Shown: positions 9,817 through 19,380, numbered from the stretch's first letter. The stretch is 64,000 bases of DNA from Chryseobacterium gallinarum (GCF_001021975.1 NZ_CP009928.1:1922001-1986000); one strand, 5' to 3'. Made by a program: numbers and translations. The notes: a model not told the origin generated them from the sequence alone.

Positions 9817-11077
9817 TGAATTCGTTGTTTGGTTGTTCAACTAATATTTCGTGCATTAATTTACTAATTTCTTCGGCTTTTAAAGGATTATCAATGATAT
9901 ATTTTGCAAAACGGTTGGTAATTTTCTGGATCATTTTATCAGAAAGCTCCATATCCGTAATGTTTATATATTTATTCTTCTTATAAAAATTATGCATTTC
10001 ATTGCGTTCCATATTCTTTAAAACAGCTTTGAAATGGTGAATGTTTGGTGCTAATTTTCTTTTTTTCTCCCATTCCATAAAATCTTTCATCAGTTCTTTG
10101 ATGATTTTTTCTGCTTTTGGGATTTCTTTTTCCCGCTGCTGAATGGTTTCCTGGATTTGTTTTGAAAGCTCATCAACATCAATTAAGGTTACATTTTCAT
10201 TTTCCGTAACATTCTTTTCAACGTTATGCGGGATTGAAAGATCAATAACCAGTGTTTCTTTTCCATTCGGGAAGTGGGACTGATTGATGATGGGGTGTTT
10301 GGCTCCGGTTGCCACAATAAGAATATCCGTATTTTTTAATTCCTTATCAAAATCAGAGTAATCAACATGAGGAATGTTATATTTTTGAGAAATTTTTTCA
10401 GCTTTCTCCTGTGTCCTGTTGGCAATTTTAATCTTTGGCTGATAAACGTGTTTTACAAGATTCTCAACGGTGTTTTGTCCTATTTCACCTACTCCCAGAA
10501 GAAGAATATTCTTTTCCGCAATTCTCTTTTGATTGTTCAGGATGTAATGAACTGCAGCATAGGAAACAGAAGCTGCTCCATTGGAAATCCCTGTCTCATT
10601 TTTTATCCTTTTGGAAATCTGGATGGCGGAATTAATTGCTCTTTCCAGGTAAGGGTTGGAGTTTTGCCTTTCCTTTTTGAAGCGGTTGTATGCTTTTTTG
10701 ATCTGGCCGATGATCTCAAAATCCCCGATGATCTGGCTTTCCAGCCCCGCAGCTACTCTGAAAAGGTGTATTAAAGCCTCTTCTTTAGTCAGGATATTAG
10801 CAAACTGAAGAAAATCTGTAAGATTTACTCCAATGGTTTTGCAATATTCTTCTGCTACTAAAAGATAATTGGATGAAGTAGTGTAGATTTCAGTCCTGTT
10901 ACATGTGGAAACCACAAATGCATCTCCAAGATCTTTCTGATGGACCCGGGAAACAAAGCTTTTAATGTTTTCATCAAAGAATGCAAATTTTCCTCTCGTT
11001 TCTACATCAGCTTTTTCGTAGCTTATAGAAAGCACGGCAAAATTTGATGTTTGATGGATGTTGGAATACTGTAACAT
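9803..11077 (-). CDS. hemA: Glutamyl-tRNA reductase
   Basis: First committed step of C5 heme synthesis: reduces glutamyl-tRNA to glutamate-1-semialdehyde with NADPH. The catalytic cysteine is C59 in VVSTCNRTEIY; the NADPH-binding segment LLLGVGEIGQNTVENL and a C-terminal dimerisation helix follow. I prefer the ATG at 11077 (MLQYSNIHQ) over the one at 11089, because the upstream ATG overlaps the -7 box. hemL is not in the window. Confidence 0.95.
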   Translation of the reverse strand: MLQYSNIHQTSNFAVLSISYEKADVETRGKFAFFDENIKSFVSRVHQKDLGDAFVVSTCNRTEIYTTSSNYLLVAEEYCKTIGVNLTDFLQFANILTKEEALIHLFRVAAGLESQIIGDFEIIGQIKKAYNRFKKERQNSNPYLERAINSAIQISKRIKNETGISNGAASVSYAAVHYILNNQKRIAEKNILLLGVGEIGQNTVENLVKHVYQPKIKIANRTQEKAEKISQKYNIPHVDYSDFDKELKNTDILIVATGAKHPIINQSHFPNGKETLVIDLSIPHNVEKNVTENENVTLIDVDELSKQIQETIQQREKEIPKAEKIIKELMKDFMEWEKKRKLAPNIHHFKAVLKNMERNEMHNFYKKNKYINITDMELSDKMIQKITNRFAKYIIDNPLKAEEISKLMHEILVEQPNNEFNEKH

Positions 11078-11086
11078 AAGCAGTGG

Positions 11087-11094
11087 CAAATTTA
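11087..11094 (-). promoter_or_regulatory. -7 box (TAAATTTG) of the heme operon
   Basis: Reads TAAATTTG on the minus strand. Only nine bases separate it from the hemA ATG at 11077, so the mRNA would be almost leaderless. I see no -33 TTG at normal spacing. Confidence 0.45.
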
Positions 11095-11540
11095 CGCTTT
11101 TTTTAATTAATGGTCTTCTGATACTGTATATGATAATTATCGTAAAAAACTATAAGGAGTAAAGGGCAAATACAGCAAGAATACAATTCTGATGGTGTTT
11201 AAAAGAGCCATTTCAAGGTGTTGTAATTAAAGAAATTAAAAAATAATCTGAAATGTATAAAACTTTGCTGTTTTCATTGAAAAAAATAGGAAGTGCTTTT
11301 TAGCATATTTTTTGTACAGCCGGTCTTCTTTGCCTGCCTTTTCACCGTTTTGAGATTCCGCTTTTTCGTCCTTTTGTTACCCTGTTAATTTTAGTTGAAC
11401 TCAAAGTCTGTAAATGTCTAAAGTAAAAGTTAATAAAGAATTATAAATTTTAATAAAATTTTAACCAAATTATGTTGTTGTGAAATTTCTTTAGTAGTGT
11501 TAAATTTATATCTTTGTAAACTTAAAATCAGAAGAGAAAT
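11095..11540. other. 446-bp divergent intergenic region hemA/mreB
   Basis: AT-rich spacer holding the hemA promoter on its left and the mreB -7 box at 11509-11516 on its right. I see no ORF, RNA gene or strong hairpin in the middle. Confidence 0.6.
11509..11516 (+). promoter_or_regulatory. -7 box (TATCTTTG) of the mreB operon
   Basis: TATCTTTG fits TAnnTTTG and is 24 bases before the mreB ATG. No clear TTG at the usual upstream spacing. Confidence 0.5.
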
Positions 11541-12566
11541 ATGAGTTTATTTGATATGTTTACGCAAGAAATTGCGATAGACCTGGGAACTGCTAATACC
11601 CTTATCATCCATAATAATAAAATTGTTATAGATCAACCGTCAATTGTTGCAATTGAACGTTCTTCGGGTAAGCCGATTGCTGTAGGTGAACAGGCAAAGC
11701 ATATGCAAGGTAAAACTCATGAGGATATCAAAACAATCCGTCCATTGAAAGATGGGGTTATTGCAGATTTCCATGCTTCTGAACATATGATCAAGGAATT
11801 TATCAAGAAAATCCCTGGTATCAAAGGTAAATTCATACAGCCTGCATTGAGAATTGTAATCTGTATTCCTTCTGGTATTACTGAAGTTGAAAAAAGAGCT
11901 GTAAGAGACTCTGCTCAGAAAGTCAACGCAAAAGAAGTACGATTGATTTATGAGCCAATGGCTGCAGCAATAGGAGTTGGGATCGATGTGCAGAAGCCTG
12001 AAGGAAATATGATCATTGATATAGGCGGTGGTACCACAGAAATTGCTGTAGTGGCTTTAGGAGGTATTGTATGTGATAAATCTGTGAAAATTGCAGGTGA
12101 CGTATTTACCAACGATATTGCTTATTACTTAAGAACTCACCATAATCTTTATATTGGAGAAAGAACCGCTGAAAGAATTAAAATTGAAGTAGGTTCTGCT
12201 GTAGAAGACCTTGACGTGGATATTGAAGATATCCCGGTACAGGGTAGAGACCTTATTACAGGTAAACCAAAAGAAATTATGGTTGGATATAAAGAGATTG
12301 CCCGTGCATTGGATAAATCAATCATCAGAATTGAGGATGCCGTAATGGAAACACTTTCCCTTACTCCACCGGAACTGGCTGCTGATATTTATAAAACAGG
12401 TATTTATCTTGCCGGGGGAGGTGCGCTATTGAGAGGTCTTGCGGATAGGATTCACAAAAAAACAGGACTTCCTGTATTTGTAGCTGAAGATCCGTTGAGA
12501 GCTGTGGTTCGAGGAACAGGTATTGCTCTTAAGAATATGGATAAATTCAATTTCTTAATTAAATAA
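11541..12566 (+). CDS. mreB: Rod shape-determining protein MreB
   Basis: Actin-like cytoskeletal filament protein that positions the elongation machinery at the inner membrane. The 341-residue protein has the actin-fold phosphate loops AIDLGTANTLI near the N-terminus and IIDIGGGTTEIAVV in the middle, plus AGGGALLRGL near the C-terminus, all typical of MreB. It leads a five-gene unit mreB-mreC-mreD-mrdA-rodA. Confidence 0.97.
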   Translation: MSLFDMFTQEIAIDLGTANTLIIHNNKIVIDQPSIVAIERSSGKPIAVGEQAKHMQGKTHEDIKTIRPLKDGVIADFHASEHMIKEFIKKIPGIKGKFIQPALRIVICIPSGITEVEKRAVRDSAQKVNAKEVRLIYEPMAAAIGVGIDVQKPEGNMIIDIGGGTTEIAVVALGGIVCDKSVKIAGDVFTNDIAYYLRTHHNLYIGERTAERIKIEVGSAVEDLDVDIEDIPVQGRDLITGKPKEIMVGYKEIARALDKSIIRIEDAVMETLSLTPPELAADIYKTGIYLAGGGALLRGLADRIHKKTGLPVFVAEDPLRAVVRGTGIALKNMDKFNFLIK

Positions 12567-12594
12567 TTTTAACTTTTTACGACTCTATATCTGA

Positions 12595-13449
12595 ATGGGA
12601 TTTTTGCTGAGATTATTTTCGAAGAACACTCTTTTCGTCTTCTTTATATTCCTGCAAATTATTGCTCTGGTTCTGATATTCTCCAGAAATGCCATGCAAA
12701 GATCCTGGATTGCGGGGCAAACAGCCGCGTTTAATTCATGGGTCTCCGGATATATTGATGAAGGGGTTTCTTACCTGAAGCTTAAACAGACCAATGAGGA
12801 TCTTGTCGCTCAGAATAAAGCACTTATGCTGGAGCTTTATGGCAAAGAAGGCATAAAAAAGCCGGTTTTTAGAAAGGTTCATGATACCATAGGAGGAGGT
12901 CAGATTTATACTTTTGTGGATGGAGAAATTGTTTCCAACAGCATCAACAGAAGAAACAATTATTTTACGATCAATCGTGGCCGCAGGGACGGGGTCTTTC
13001 CTCAAATGGGAGTGATGGCACCAAAAGGTATCGCAGGGATTGTTATCAATGCTACAGACAGTTATGCACTTGTTCAGTCTGTATTGAGTGTCAATAAGAT
13101 CAGAATTAATGCTTCTCTTAAAAACTCAGGTTATTTTGGAACATTAACGTGGAACGGAGATAATTCCCGGGTGATGCACCTCGCCGATATCCCGAAATAT
13201 GTAGCGTTGAAAGTTGGAGATACTGTGGTGACAGACGGTAAGTCTGCTATTTTCCCTAAGGGGGTGATGATCGGAACCATTGCAGGATACTCTGTAGATA
13301 ACAAAACAGGATTCTGGGATATTTCCGTGGAACTGAGTGAAAAGATGGGAGCGTTGAATAAAGTATACGTAGTAAAGAATCTTAAAAAGGCCGAAGTACA
13401 GAAGATTCAGGATACTATGCAAGCTGTAATAAAAAAGGAAAATGATTAG
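12595..13449 (+). CDS. mreC: Rod shape-determining protein MreC
   Basis: Bitopic inner-membrane protein that links MreB to PBP2/RodA. The 284 residues contain one N-terminal membrane segment (TLFVFFIFLQIIALVLIF), a short coiled-coil stretch with TNEDLVAQNKALMLEL, and the two-lobed MreC beta domain (GRRDGVFPQMGVMAPKGIAGIV). It overlaps mreD by 8 bases, indicating coupled translation. Confidence 0.95.
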   Translation: MGFLLRLFSKNTLFVFFIFLQIIALVLIFSRNAMQRSWIAGQTAAFNSWVSGYIDEGVSYLKLKQTNEDLVAQNKALMLELYGKEGIKKPVFRKVHDTIGGGQIYTFVDGEIVSNSINRRNNYFTINRGRRDGVFPQMGVMAPKGIAGIVINATDSYALVQSVLSVNKIRINASLKNSGYFGTLTWNGDNSRVMHLADIPKYVALKVGDTVVTDGKSAIFPKGVMIGTIAGYSVDNKTGFWDISVELSEKMGALNKVYVVKNLKKAEVQKIQDTMQAVIKKEND

Positions 13450-13948
13450 CAGGACTTTATTTACCGACATATTGATCATGATTTTTCTTGTTGCATTACA
13501 GATTTTTGTATTGAACAGGATTACTATTTTCGGGAAATATACTCCGGTATTATATCCCGTATTCGTCATGTTTTATCCTTTCTTCAGAAATAAGTTTCAA
13601 TTCCTGGCGTTAAGCTTTTTAATAGGACTGTCAATTGACGGATTTCTTTATTCATGGGGGATTAATGCATTTGCAACCACTCTGATTGCTTACTTCAGGA
13701 CATTGATATTCAGGACTTCAACAGATACTTCAACAGATTTTTTCTCTTTTCAATCCCTGCAATGGGCTCAGTTTTTGTTGTTTTTATTTTCAAGTATTTT
13801 CCTGCATCAGCTTCTGGTACAGTATATTGAGTTCTTTAAGTTGAGTAGGTTTTTTGAAATATTATTTAATGTATTGGTAACTAGTGTAATTTCGTTTATA
13901 TTTATAGTTATTTACGCATTAATATTTAAAATCAAACAGAAAGTTTGA
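13442..13948 (+). CDS. mreD: Rod shape-determining protein MreD
   Basis: Polytopic inner-membrane partner of MreC. The 168-residue sequence is mostly hydrophobic with about five predicted spans and has little sequence signature; the call rests on the topology and on lying between mreC and mrdA. Its TGA stop shares bases with the TTG start of mrdA. Confidence 0.85.
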   Translation: MISRTLFTDILIMIFLVALQIFVLNRITIFGKYTPVLYPVFVMFYPFFRNKFQFLALSFLIGLSIDGFLYSWGINAFATTLIAYFRTLIFRTSTDTSTDFFSFQSLQWAQFLLFLFSSIFLHQLLVQYIEFFKLSRFFEILFNVLVTSVISFIFIVIYALIFKIKQKV

Positions 13949-15972
13949 ACACACGTTATTTAAAAATTTTTTCCATCCTTGTTGTTATCGCCCTTATTTT
14001 TGTGGCGAGGCTGGCGTATTTGCAATTGTTTACGGACCGTTATGCACTGAATGCGGCCAATACTTCCATTAAAACTGAATATATCATTCCTCAGCGTGGA
14101 GTTATTTTTGACAGGAACGGTAAAATCATGGTAGGAAACCAACCTGCTTACGAAATTTCTTTTACTCAGGCCCTGATGAAGCCGGATTTCGATACTTTGG
14201 GATTCTGTAGCCTGATGAAAATCAGTAAAGCAGACTTTATCAATAGGATCAATACGATCAGGAAAGAAAAATATTATTCTAAACTGACTCCGATGACTTT
14301 CCTGAAGGACCTCAGCAGAGAAGACATTGCGAGAGTCCAGGAAATTATTTTCAAATATCCTGCCTTTACTATTGTACAACGTCCTCAGAGGCAGTATGAA
14401 GTCTCTACTTCCGGAAACCTTTTGGGATATACCAGTGAAGTAAATGATGCGGAAATCAAAAAAGATTCTGCTTATTATCTGCCAGGTGACTTCATTGGGA
14501 AAAAAGGAGTGGAAAAATCTTATGAAAAAGAGCTTCGGGGGATTAAAGGCGTAAAATATATCCAAAAGGATATCAAACTTCGAAGTATCGGGTCCTATAA
14601 AAACGGGACACTGGATAAAGATGTTGTTACGGGAAAAGATATTACTCTGACCATTGATTATGATCTTCAAAGGATGGCAGAAGAAATGTTGGTAAACAAA
14701 CACGGAGCTATTGTAGCTATTGATCCTAATAACGGTGAAATCCTGACGCTGGCCACAGGTCCGGATGTTGACCCTAATTTATTTACCGGTCCTTATAAAT
14801 CCAAGAATATCTATGCCTTAAATAAAGATACGATTTATGAAAATAAGCCAATGTTTGACAGGTCGGTACAGGCGGCTTATCCTCCCGGATCCACCTTCAA
14901 ATTGCTGACTGCTTTGGCAGGAATGCAGATGGGAGTGATGGATGAAAAAACGATTTTCCCTTGTGGAGGCGGATTCTACTATAAAGGCTTAAGAATTAAA
15001 GGGCATGGAGGTGCCGATCCTTTGATTCCTTCCATCCAGGTATCCAGTAACTGTTATTTTTCCCATGCCTATCTGGCTATTATGAACAAATATCCGGGAA
15101 ATCCTTCCAAAGGAGTGGATGAATGGAAAGCCATCATGAATAGTTTTGGAGTAGGAGTATTTTTAAATAATGATCTGGCTTCCGGAGCCAAAGGAAGAAT
15201 CCCAAGTGGTGAATTTTACGAAAAAAGACAAAAAGCTTTAAATAAATACAGTGGTAAAAAAGATTTTAAAAACTGGGATCCTTTAGCCACAGGAGCTGTA
15301 TTTAATGGAATGGGACAGGGAGATGTAATGCTTACCCCGCTGCAGATGGCTAACGCTGTAGCAGCTATTGCCAATAAAGGATGGTATTATACACCTCATA
15401 TTGTAAAAGCAATTGACGGTAAGCCTAATCCTGATAAAAGATTCAAGGTAAAGCATAAAACCCTGGTAGATCCTAAGCACTTTGAACCTGTTTTGAAAGG
15501 AATGGAAGCCGTGGTGCTGAGAGGTACTGCCAGAAGTTTAAAATCAAATGATTTTACCCAACTGGCTAAAACAGGAACAGCACAGGTTCCGCAAGGAAAA
15601 GATAACTCAATCTTTGTATTGATTGCTCCGGCCGACAAGCCTAAAATTGTTGTGGCCGCCGTAATGGAGCATGCTGGTTTTGGAGCAACCTGGGCAGGAC
15701 CTGCCTGTACGGTGATTGCTGAAAAATATATTACAGGAGACCTGAAGAGGGAGCATCTTTATAAGAAAATGACCAGTGCCAGCTTCATGCCTGAATATAA
15801 AAGACAATGGGTTGCAGATCTTAAACGCAAAGGTCTGTATGTAGATCCTAAAACCGATTCCATTAAGCGCAAAAAAGTACAGGATAGTTTGGAATTTGTT
15901 AAACAACAAAAAGCCAAATTAAAGCAAAGAATAGAAGAAGAAACCAAAAACACTAAATCTGCAAAGCAATGA
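13945..15972 (+). CDS. mrdA: Penicillin-binding protein 2 (elongation transpeptidase), TTG start
   Basis: Cross-links peptidoglycan during cell elongation together with RodA. Single N-terminal membrane anchor, dimerisation domain, then the transpeptidase domain with S316-T-F-K319 (active-site Ser), S367-S-N369 and K542-T-G544. The 675-residue length is normal; the C-terminal 70 residues are Lys-rich. The start is TTG at 13945, which overlaps the mreD stop as TTGA; no ATG gives a complete membrane anchor, so I accept TTG. It overlaps rodA by 4 bases (ATGA). Confidence 0.95.
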   Translation: MNTRYLKIFSILVVIALIFVARLAYLQLFTDRYALNAANTSIKTEYIIPQRGVIFDRNGKIMVGNQPAYEISFTQALMKPDFDTLGFCSLMKISKADFINRINTIRKEKYYSKLTPMTFLKDLSREDIARVQEIIFKYPAFTIVQRPQRQYEVSTSGNLLGYTSEVNDAEIKKDSAYYLPGDFIGKKGVEKSYEKELRGIKGVKYIQKDIKLRSIGSYKNGTLDKDVVTGKDITLTIDYDLQRMAEEMLVNKHGAIVAIDPNNGEILTLATGPDVDPNLFTGPYKSKNIYALNKDTIYENKPMFDRSVQAAYPPGSTFKLLTALAGMQMGVMDEKTIFPCGGGFYYKGLRIKGHGGADPLIPSIQVSSNCYFSHAYLAIMNKYPGNPSKGVDEWKAIMNSFGVGVFLNNDLASGAKGRIPSGEFYEKRQKALNKYSGKKDFKNWDPLATGAVFNGMGQGDVMLTPLQMANAVAAIANKGWYYTPHIVKAIDGKPNPDKRFKVKHKTLVDPKHFEPVLKGMEAVVLRGTARSLKSNDFTQLAKTGTAQVPQGKDNSIFVLIAPADKPKIVVAAVMEHAGFGATWAGPACTVIAEKYITGDLKREHLYKKMTSASFMPEYKRQWVADLKRKGLYVDPKTDSIKRKKVQDSLEFVKQQKAKLKQRIEEETKNTKSAKQ

Positions 15973-17198
15973 AATGGATGGAAGGAATAGATAAACTGGG
16001 CCTTGGGCTGTATTTCCTGCTTTGCATTTTTGCGATTGCAAATATTTACAGTGTAGACCAGAAACTTGGGGAGAAACAATTTATCTTCTTTTGTATCTCT
16101 TTGTTTGTAGGCCTTGTAATATTCGTTGGAAGAAGTAAATTCTTCGAGAATATGGCAGGGATTATTTATATTGGCGGAGTCTTACTGTTGATAGGGCTTT
16201 TTCCTTTTGGAAAAGAGATCCTGGGACAAAAGAATTGGTATAAATTCGGAAGTTTTACCATGCAGCCTGTAGAATTTGCTAAAATAGGGACAGCGCTTAT
16301 GCTTGCCAACTATGTTTCAGGGCCGGATTTTAACCTGAAAAATAAAAAGTCTCTCTGGACTTCTTTAGCAATTATAGGGATTCCGGCTGTAGTGGTTTTA
16401 GCTATTCCGGATGTGGGTTCCATGCTTGTATTCATTGCGTTCTTTATTGCATTGTATAGGGAAGGGCTTAATGGACTCCTGTTTGGGATTGGATTTCTTT
16501 TTGCTGCCGTATTTTTAGTGTCGCTGGCAGTTCCTCCTGTATACGTTGTGATTGCGATTCTGCTGATTATAGGAGTTCTGATCGCTATGAATTATCATAG
16601 GATGTCCTGGGATGTTATTACTATTTCGGGGATTGCAGGGTCTGTTCTGTTGCTATGTGGCCTGGCATTTGGATCGCCTTATATTTTAGAAAAGCTTCCC
16701 AAGCACCAGCGAGAAAGAATTGAGGTTCTTTATAAAGGAGAAAAAGCATTCAGAGATACTTCAGGATATAATTTGTTGTATTCTAAAACAGCAATCGGTT
16801 CAGGAGGAATGTGGGGGAAAGGATATCGTGAAGGATCTGTAACCCAGGGGAAATTTGTTCCTGAGCAGCAGACAGATTATATTTTCTGCGCCGTAGGGGA
16901 AGAATGGGGATTTGTAGGAAGTGCGCTTTTGGTATTGTGCTATATGGTGTATATAGGACGTATTTACTACCTGGCGGAAAAGCAGAAATCTACATTTAAC
17001 CGCGTATTTGGCTATTGCTTTGCATCCATTCTGCTGATGCACTTTTCAATCAATTTAGGGATGGTTATGGGGCTCTTTCCAACCGTAGGAATTCCTCTTC
17101 CGTATTTCAGTTACGGAGGAAGTTCTTTGCTGGCCTTTTCCATGATGACTTTTATTTTCTTTAAACTTAATTATTCTGACAAAAACAGCTTGGTGTAA
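15969..17198 (+). CDS. rodA: Rod shape-determining protein RodA (SEDS glycosyltransferase)
   Basis: Polymerises peptidoglycan strands in partnership with PBP2. The 409 residues form about ten membrane segments and carry the SEDS family features: QPVEFAKIG near residue 100, FVPEQQTDYIFCAVGEEWGFVGS, and the C-terminal MVMGLFPTVGIPLPYFSYGGSS signature. It ends the mre operon; its start overlaps the stop of mrdA. Confidence 0.96.
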   Translation: MKWMEGIDKLGLGLYFLLCIFAIANIYSVDQKLGEKQFIFFCISLFVGLVIFVGRSKFFENMAGIIYIGGVLLLIGLFPFGKEILGQKNWYKFGSFTMQPVEFAKIGTALMLANYVSGPDFNLKNKKSLWTSLAIIGIPAVVVLAIPDVGSMLVFIAFFIALYREGLNGLLFGIGFLFAAVFLVSLAVPPVYVVIAILLIIGVLIAMNYHRMSWDVITISGIAGSVLLLCGLAFGSPYILEKLPKHQRERIEVLYKGEKAFRDTSGYNLLYSKTAIGSGGMWGKGYREGSVTQGKFVPEQQTDYIFCAVGEEWGFVGSALLVLCYMVYIGRIYYLAEKQKSTFNRVFGYCFASILLMHFSINLGMVMGLFPTVGIPLPYFSYGGSSLLAFSMMTFIFFKLNYSDKNSLV

Positions 17199-17288
17199 TT
17201 CGTCTCTTGAAGGCAAACGGTAAAACCAAATTTACTCTGTGGAATCCTGCAGGATGGCAGACAATATACCTATTGACAAACATACAAA

Positions 17289-17858
17289 ATGAAAGAAGTT
17301 TACATTCAGGACCAGGATTTTGACAATGCAGATCTTTCCCGGCTGGAAAAAGGAGAGTATGAGAACTGTACTTTCAGGAACTGCAATTTTGAATACATGG
17401 ATCTTTCCGGTTTTAGTTTTAACGGTTGTGATTTTGTAACCTGTAACCTCAGCATGGCGAAACTGGTTAAAACAGCTTTCCGTGATGTATTCTTTAAAGA
17501 ATGTAAAATGTTTGGTCTCCAGTTTACCGATTGTAATGCTTTTGGTATGTCCTTCACATTTGAAGACAGTGCGCTGAATAATTCGGTTTTCTATCAGGTT
17601 TCTATTAAAAAAACGGTGTTTAAAAACTCTAAACTGATTGAAGTAGATTTCACGGAATCGGATCTCTCTAACGCTGTTTTCAGCAATTGTGATCTTTCGG
17701 GTGCTGTTTTTGATGATACAATCCTCGAAAAAGCTGATTTTAGATCTTCCTTCAATTATTGTATAGATCCGGCTTCAAATAAGCTCAAAAAGGCCAAATT
17801 TTCACTTTCTGAAGTGTACGGGCTCTTGTATAAGCTGGATATAGAAATAGAGAAGTAA
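17289..17858 (+). CDS. Pentapeptide-repeat protein
   Basis: 189 residues made almost wholly of A(D/N)LXX-type repeats, for example CTFRNCNFEYMDLSGFSFNGCDF and DFTESDLSNAVFSNCDLSGAVF, which fold as a right-handed quadrilateral beta-helix. Qnr proteins that protect gyrase from quinolones share this architecture and similar length, but many repeat proteins of this size have other or unknown roles, so resistance is not claimed. It has no signal peptide and lies 90 bases after rodA without an obvious terminator between. Confidence 0.85.
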   Translation: MKEVYIQDQDFDNADLSRLEKGEYENCTFRNCNFEYMDLSGFSFNGCDFVTCNLSMAKLVKTAFRDVFFKECKMFGLQFTDCNAFGMSFTFEDSALNNSVFYQVSIKKTVFKNSKLIEVDFTESDLSNAVFSNCDLSGAVFDDTILEKADFRSSFNYCIDPASNKLKKAKFSLSEVYGLLYKLDIEIEK

Positions 17859-18303
17859 ATGGGTTAGGTGCGAGTTGGAGGAGGCATATATTTAAACTTC
17901 ATACAAAATTGCAAGAAATAAAGGGATGTATAACAGTTCAACAGATCAGTCTCAAAAATTGGGAACATAATAAATTGGCCTAAATATAAAAATTCTGTCC
18001 ATTATTGATTAGCATCAAAATTATTGAGATCGTTTTTCACGCAAAGTTTTAAAAAAAATAATGTTCTATTTCAAGTAGGCAAAAGAAGGTAGCATAGCTG
18101 CTAACTAAGCGCATACAAAGTGTTCCCTTCATCAGAATCGATTAAAGATCGATTCATTTCTTAGCTTACTTAAAATAAAGAGTAGTCAAAAAGAAAGCTT
18201 TGCGTGAATTTTAAAAATTAAATAGATCTAAATATTATATGCCCCCAACTTTTGCGCTTGATCCAGTACAACAGAGACGGGCTTTAGCCTAACTGATAAA
18301 CAA
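17859..18303. other. 445-bp intergenic region with repeat-like inverted sequences
   Basis: No gene seen. It holds TTCACGCAAAG at 18036-18046 and its exact inverse at 18198-18208, an 8-bp perfect hairpin at 18135-18155 (GAATCGAT/ATCGATTC), and a stretch near 18250-18290 resembling dispersed intergenic sequences I associate with Chryseobacterium. It may be a small non-autonomous repeat, which a genome-wide copy search would show. Confidence 0.4.
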
Positions 18304-18330
18304 TAAAAAAGCCATCAAAAATCTGATGGC
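18304..18330 (-). terminator. Terminator of the NlpC/P60 gene
   Basis: Stem GCCATCA/TGATGGC with a run of T when read on the minus strand, 28 bases after the stop codon. Confidence 0.85.
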
Positions 18331-18358
18331 TTCATTATTTAAATCAATTATTTAAAAA

Positions 18359-19069
18359 TTAAAAATTTGCTGAAGTAGCTGGAGTTGTTGCTGCTAAATT
18401 GTTATAAGCATCTCCTTCTTCGTTGATTACTCTCTTGGCAAATCTGTATTTAGGACCCCAATATGAATCATTTAATGAAGAAATCATAACTCCTTTTGAC
18501 GTTGCTGCATGAATAAATTTAACCTCACCATCTTCAGAAACACTTTCTACAATACCTACGTGAGAAATTCTTCTTCCATGAGAAAAGAAGATTAAATCTC
18601 CTTTCTGAAGGTCTCCTTTTTCTATTCTTTCGCCTTCCTGAGCCTGAGAAGCGGCCACTCTTGGCAGATTAAGTCCTGCTGCAGCTCCAAATACAGAAAG
18701 AACGAAAGCTGAACAATCTATACCTCTTCTGGTGGTCCCTCCATATCGGTAAGGAGTTCCCAGGTATGTTTCAGCTTCTGCAAGGATACCATCAATTGTT
18801 TTGTTGTATTTGATTGCTTTTGCAATCTCGGAATTCTTAATTGCCTTTTTAGCACTAGCTATAGAAGCAGCCTTTTCCGCAAGGAAAGAGTCGATCAATT
18901 TTTGCTTATCCTGCTCTAGTTTTTTGTTATCAATAGAAGCTAGTTTGGCATTTGTTTTGTATTCTTTAGTGTAAGTTGCTGGTTTTGAAACTACATAATT
19001 CGTAGCACACGATTGCATTGACACTGTAGTAACAATAGCAACTAAATAAAACAAAACTCTTTTCTTCAT
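18359..19069 (-). CDS. NlpC/P60 family cell-wall peptidase lipoprotein
   Basis: Likely D-glutamyl-meso-DAP endopeptidase acting on peptidoglycan stems. A lipoprotein signal peptide (MKKRVLFYLVAIVTTVSMQSC) starts the 236-residue protein, followed by a helical linker and a C-terminal NlpC/P60 domain with the catalytic Cys in RGIDCSAFVLSVFG and the His in RISHVGIVES. The frame is open 38 codons further upstream, but that extension would hide the signal peptide, so 19069 is chosen. Confidence 0.92.
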   Translation of the reverse strand: MKKRVLFYLVAIVTTVSMQSCATNYVVSKPATYTKEYKTNAKLASIDNKKLEQDKQKLIDSFLAEKAASIASAKKAIKNSEIAKAIKYNKTIDGILAEAETYLGTPYRYGGTTRRGIDCSAFVLSVFGAAAGLNLPRVAASQAQEGERIEKGDLQKGDLIFFSHGRRISHVGIVESVSEDGEVKFIHAATSKGVMISSLNDSYWGPKYRFAKRVINEEGDAYNNLAATTPATSANF

Positions 19070-19184
19070 ATATATTTGATTAACCGTGTTAAAAGGAATA
19101 TTTATTTTCAAAAGCATTACAAAAGTATAGATTCCGAGTAAAAGACCCTTGATATGATTATTATCAGGATCTGACTTTAACACA

Positions 19185-19262
19185 CTTTAACATATTATTT
19201 ACGTATGTTAAAGAAAAATAAACCGCAACTGCCTTTTTTTGGCAAGTAAGCGGTTTTTTTTA
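19185..19262 (+). other. Inverted repeat followed by a terminator-like hairpin
   Basis: CTTTAACATA at 19185-19194 and its exact inverse at 19204-19213, with a further CTTTAACA copy just to the left, then a GC stem (AACCGC/GCGGTT plus ACTGCC/GGCAAGT) ending in eight T on the plus strand. No plus-strand gene precedes it, so it may end a small RNA or act as a backup minus-strand terminator for GSIII. Confidence 0.35.
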
Positions 19263-19352
19263 TTAAGATTCTTTAACAAAATATGTAGATATTCTTCTAT
19301 AAACCGGAGATTCTCAATTAAAACTCTAAATTTCAGGGTTGTTAAAAAAATA

Positions 19353-19380
19353 AAAAAATTCCCCGGAAAACCGAGGAATT
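19353..19380 (-). terminator. Terminator of the glutamine synthetase gene
   Basis: Minus strand: AATTCCTCGG/CCGGGGAATT stem with TTTT loop and a following T-run; 26 bases after the stop codon. Confidence 0.85.

Noticed and set aside
17289..17858. Quinolone-resistance (Qnr) call for the pentapeptide-repeat protein
   Set aside because: Only the repeat architecture and length are shared; the loop features that define Qnr cannot be established by eye.
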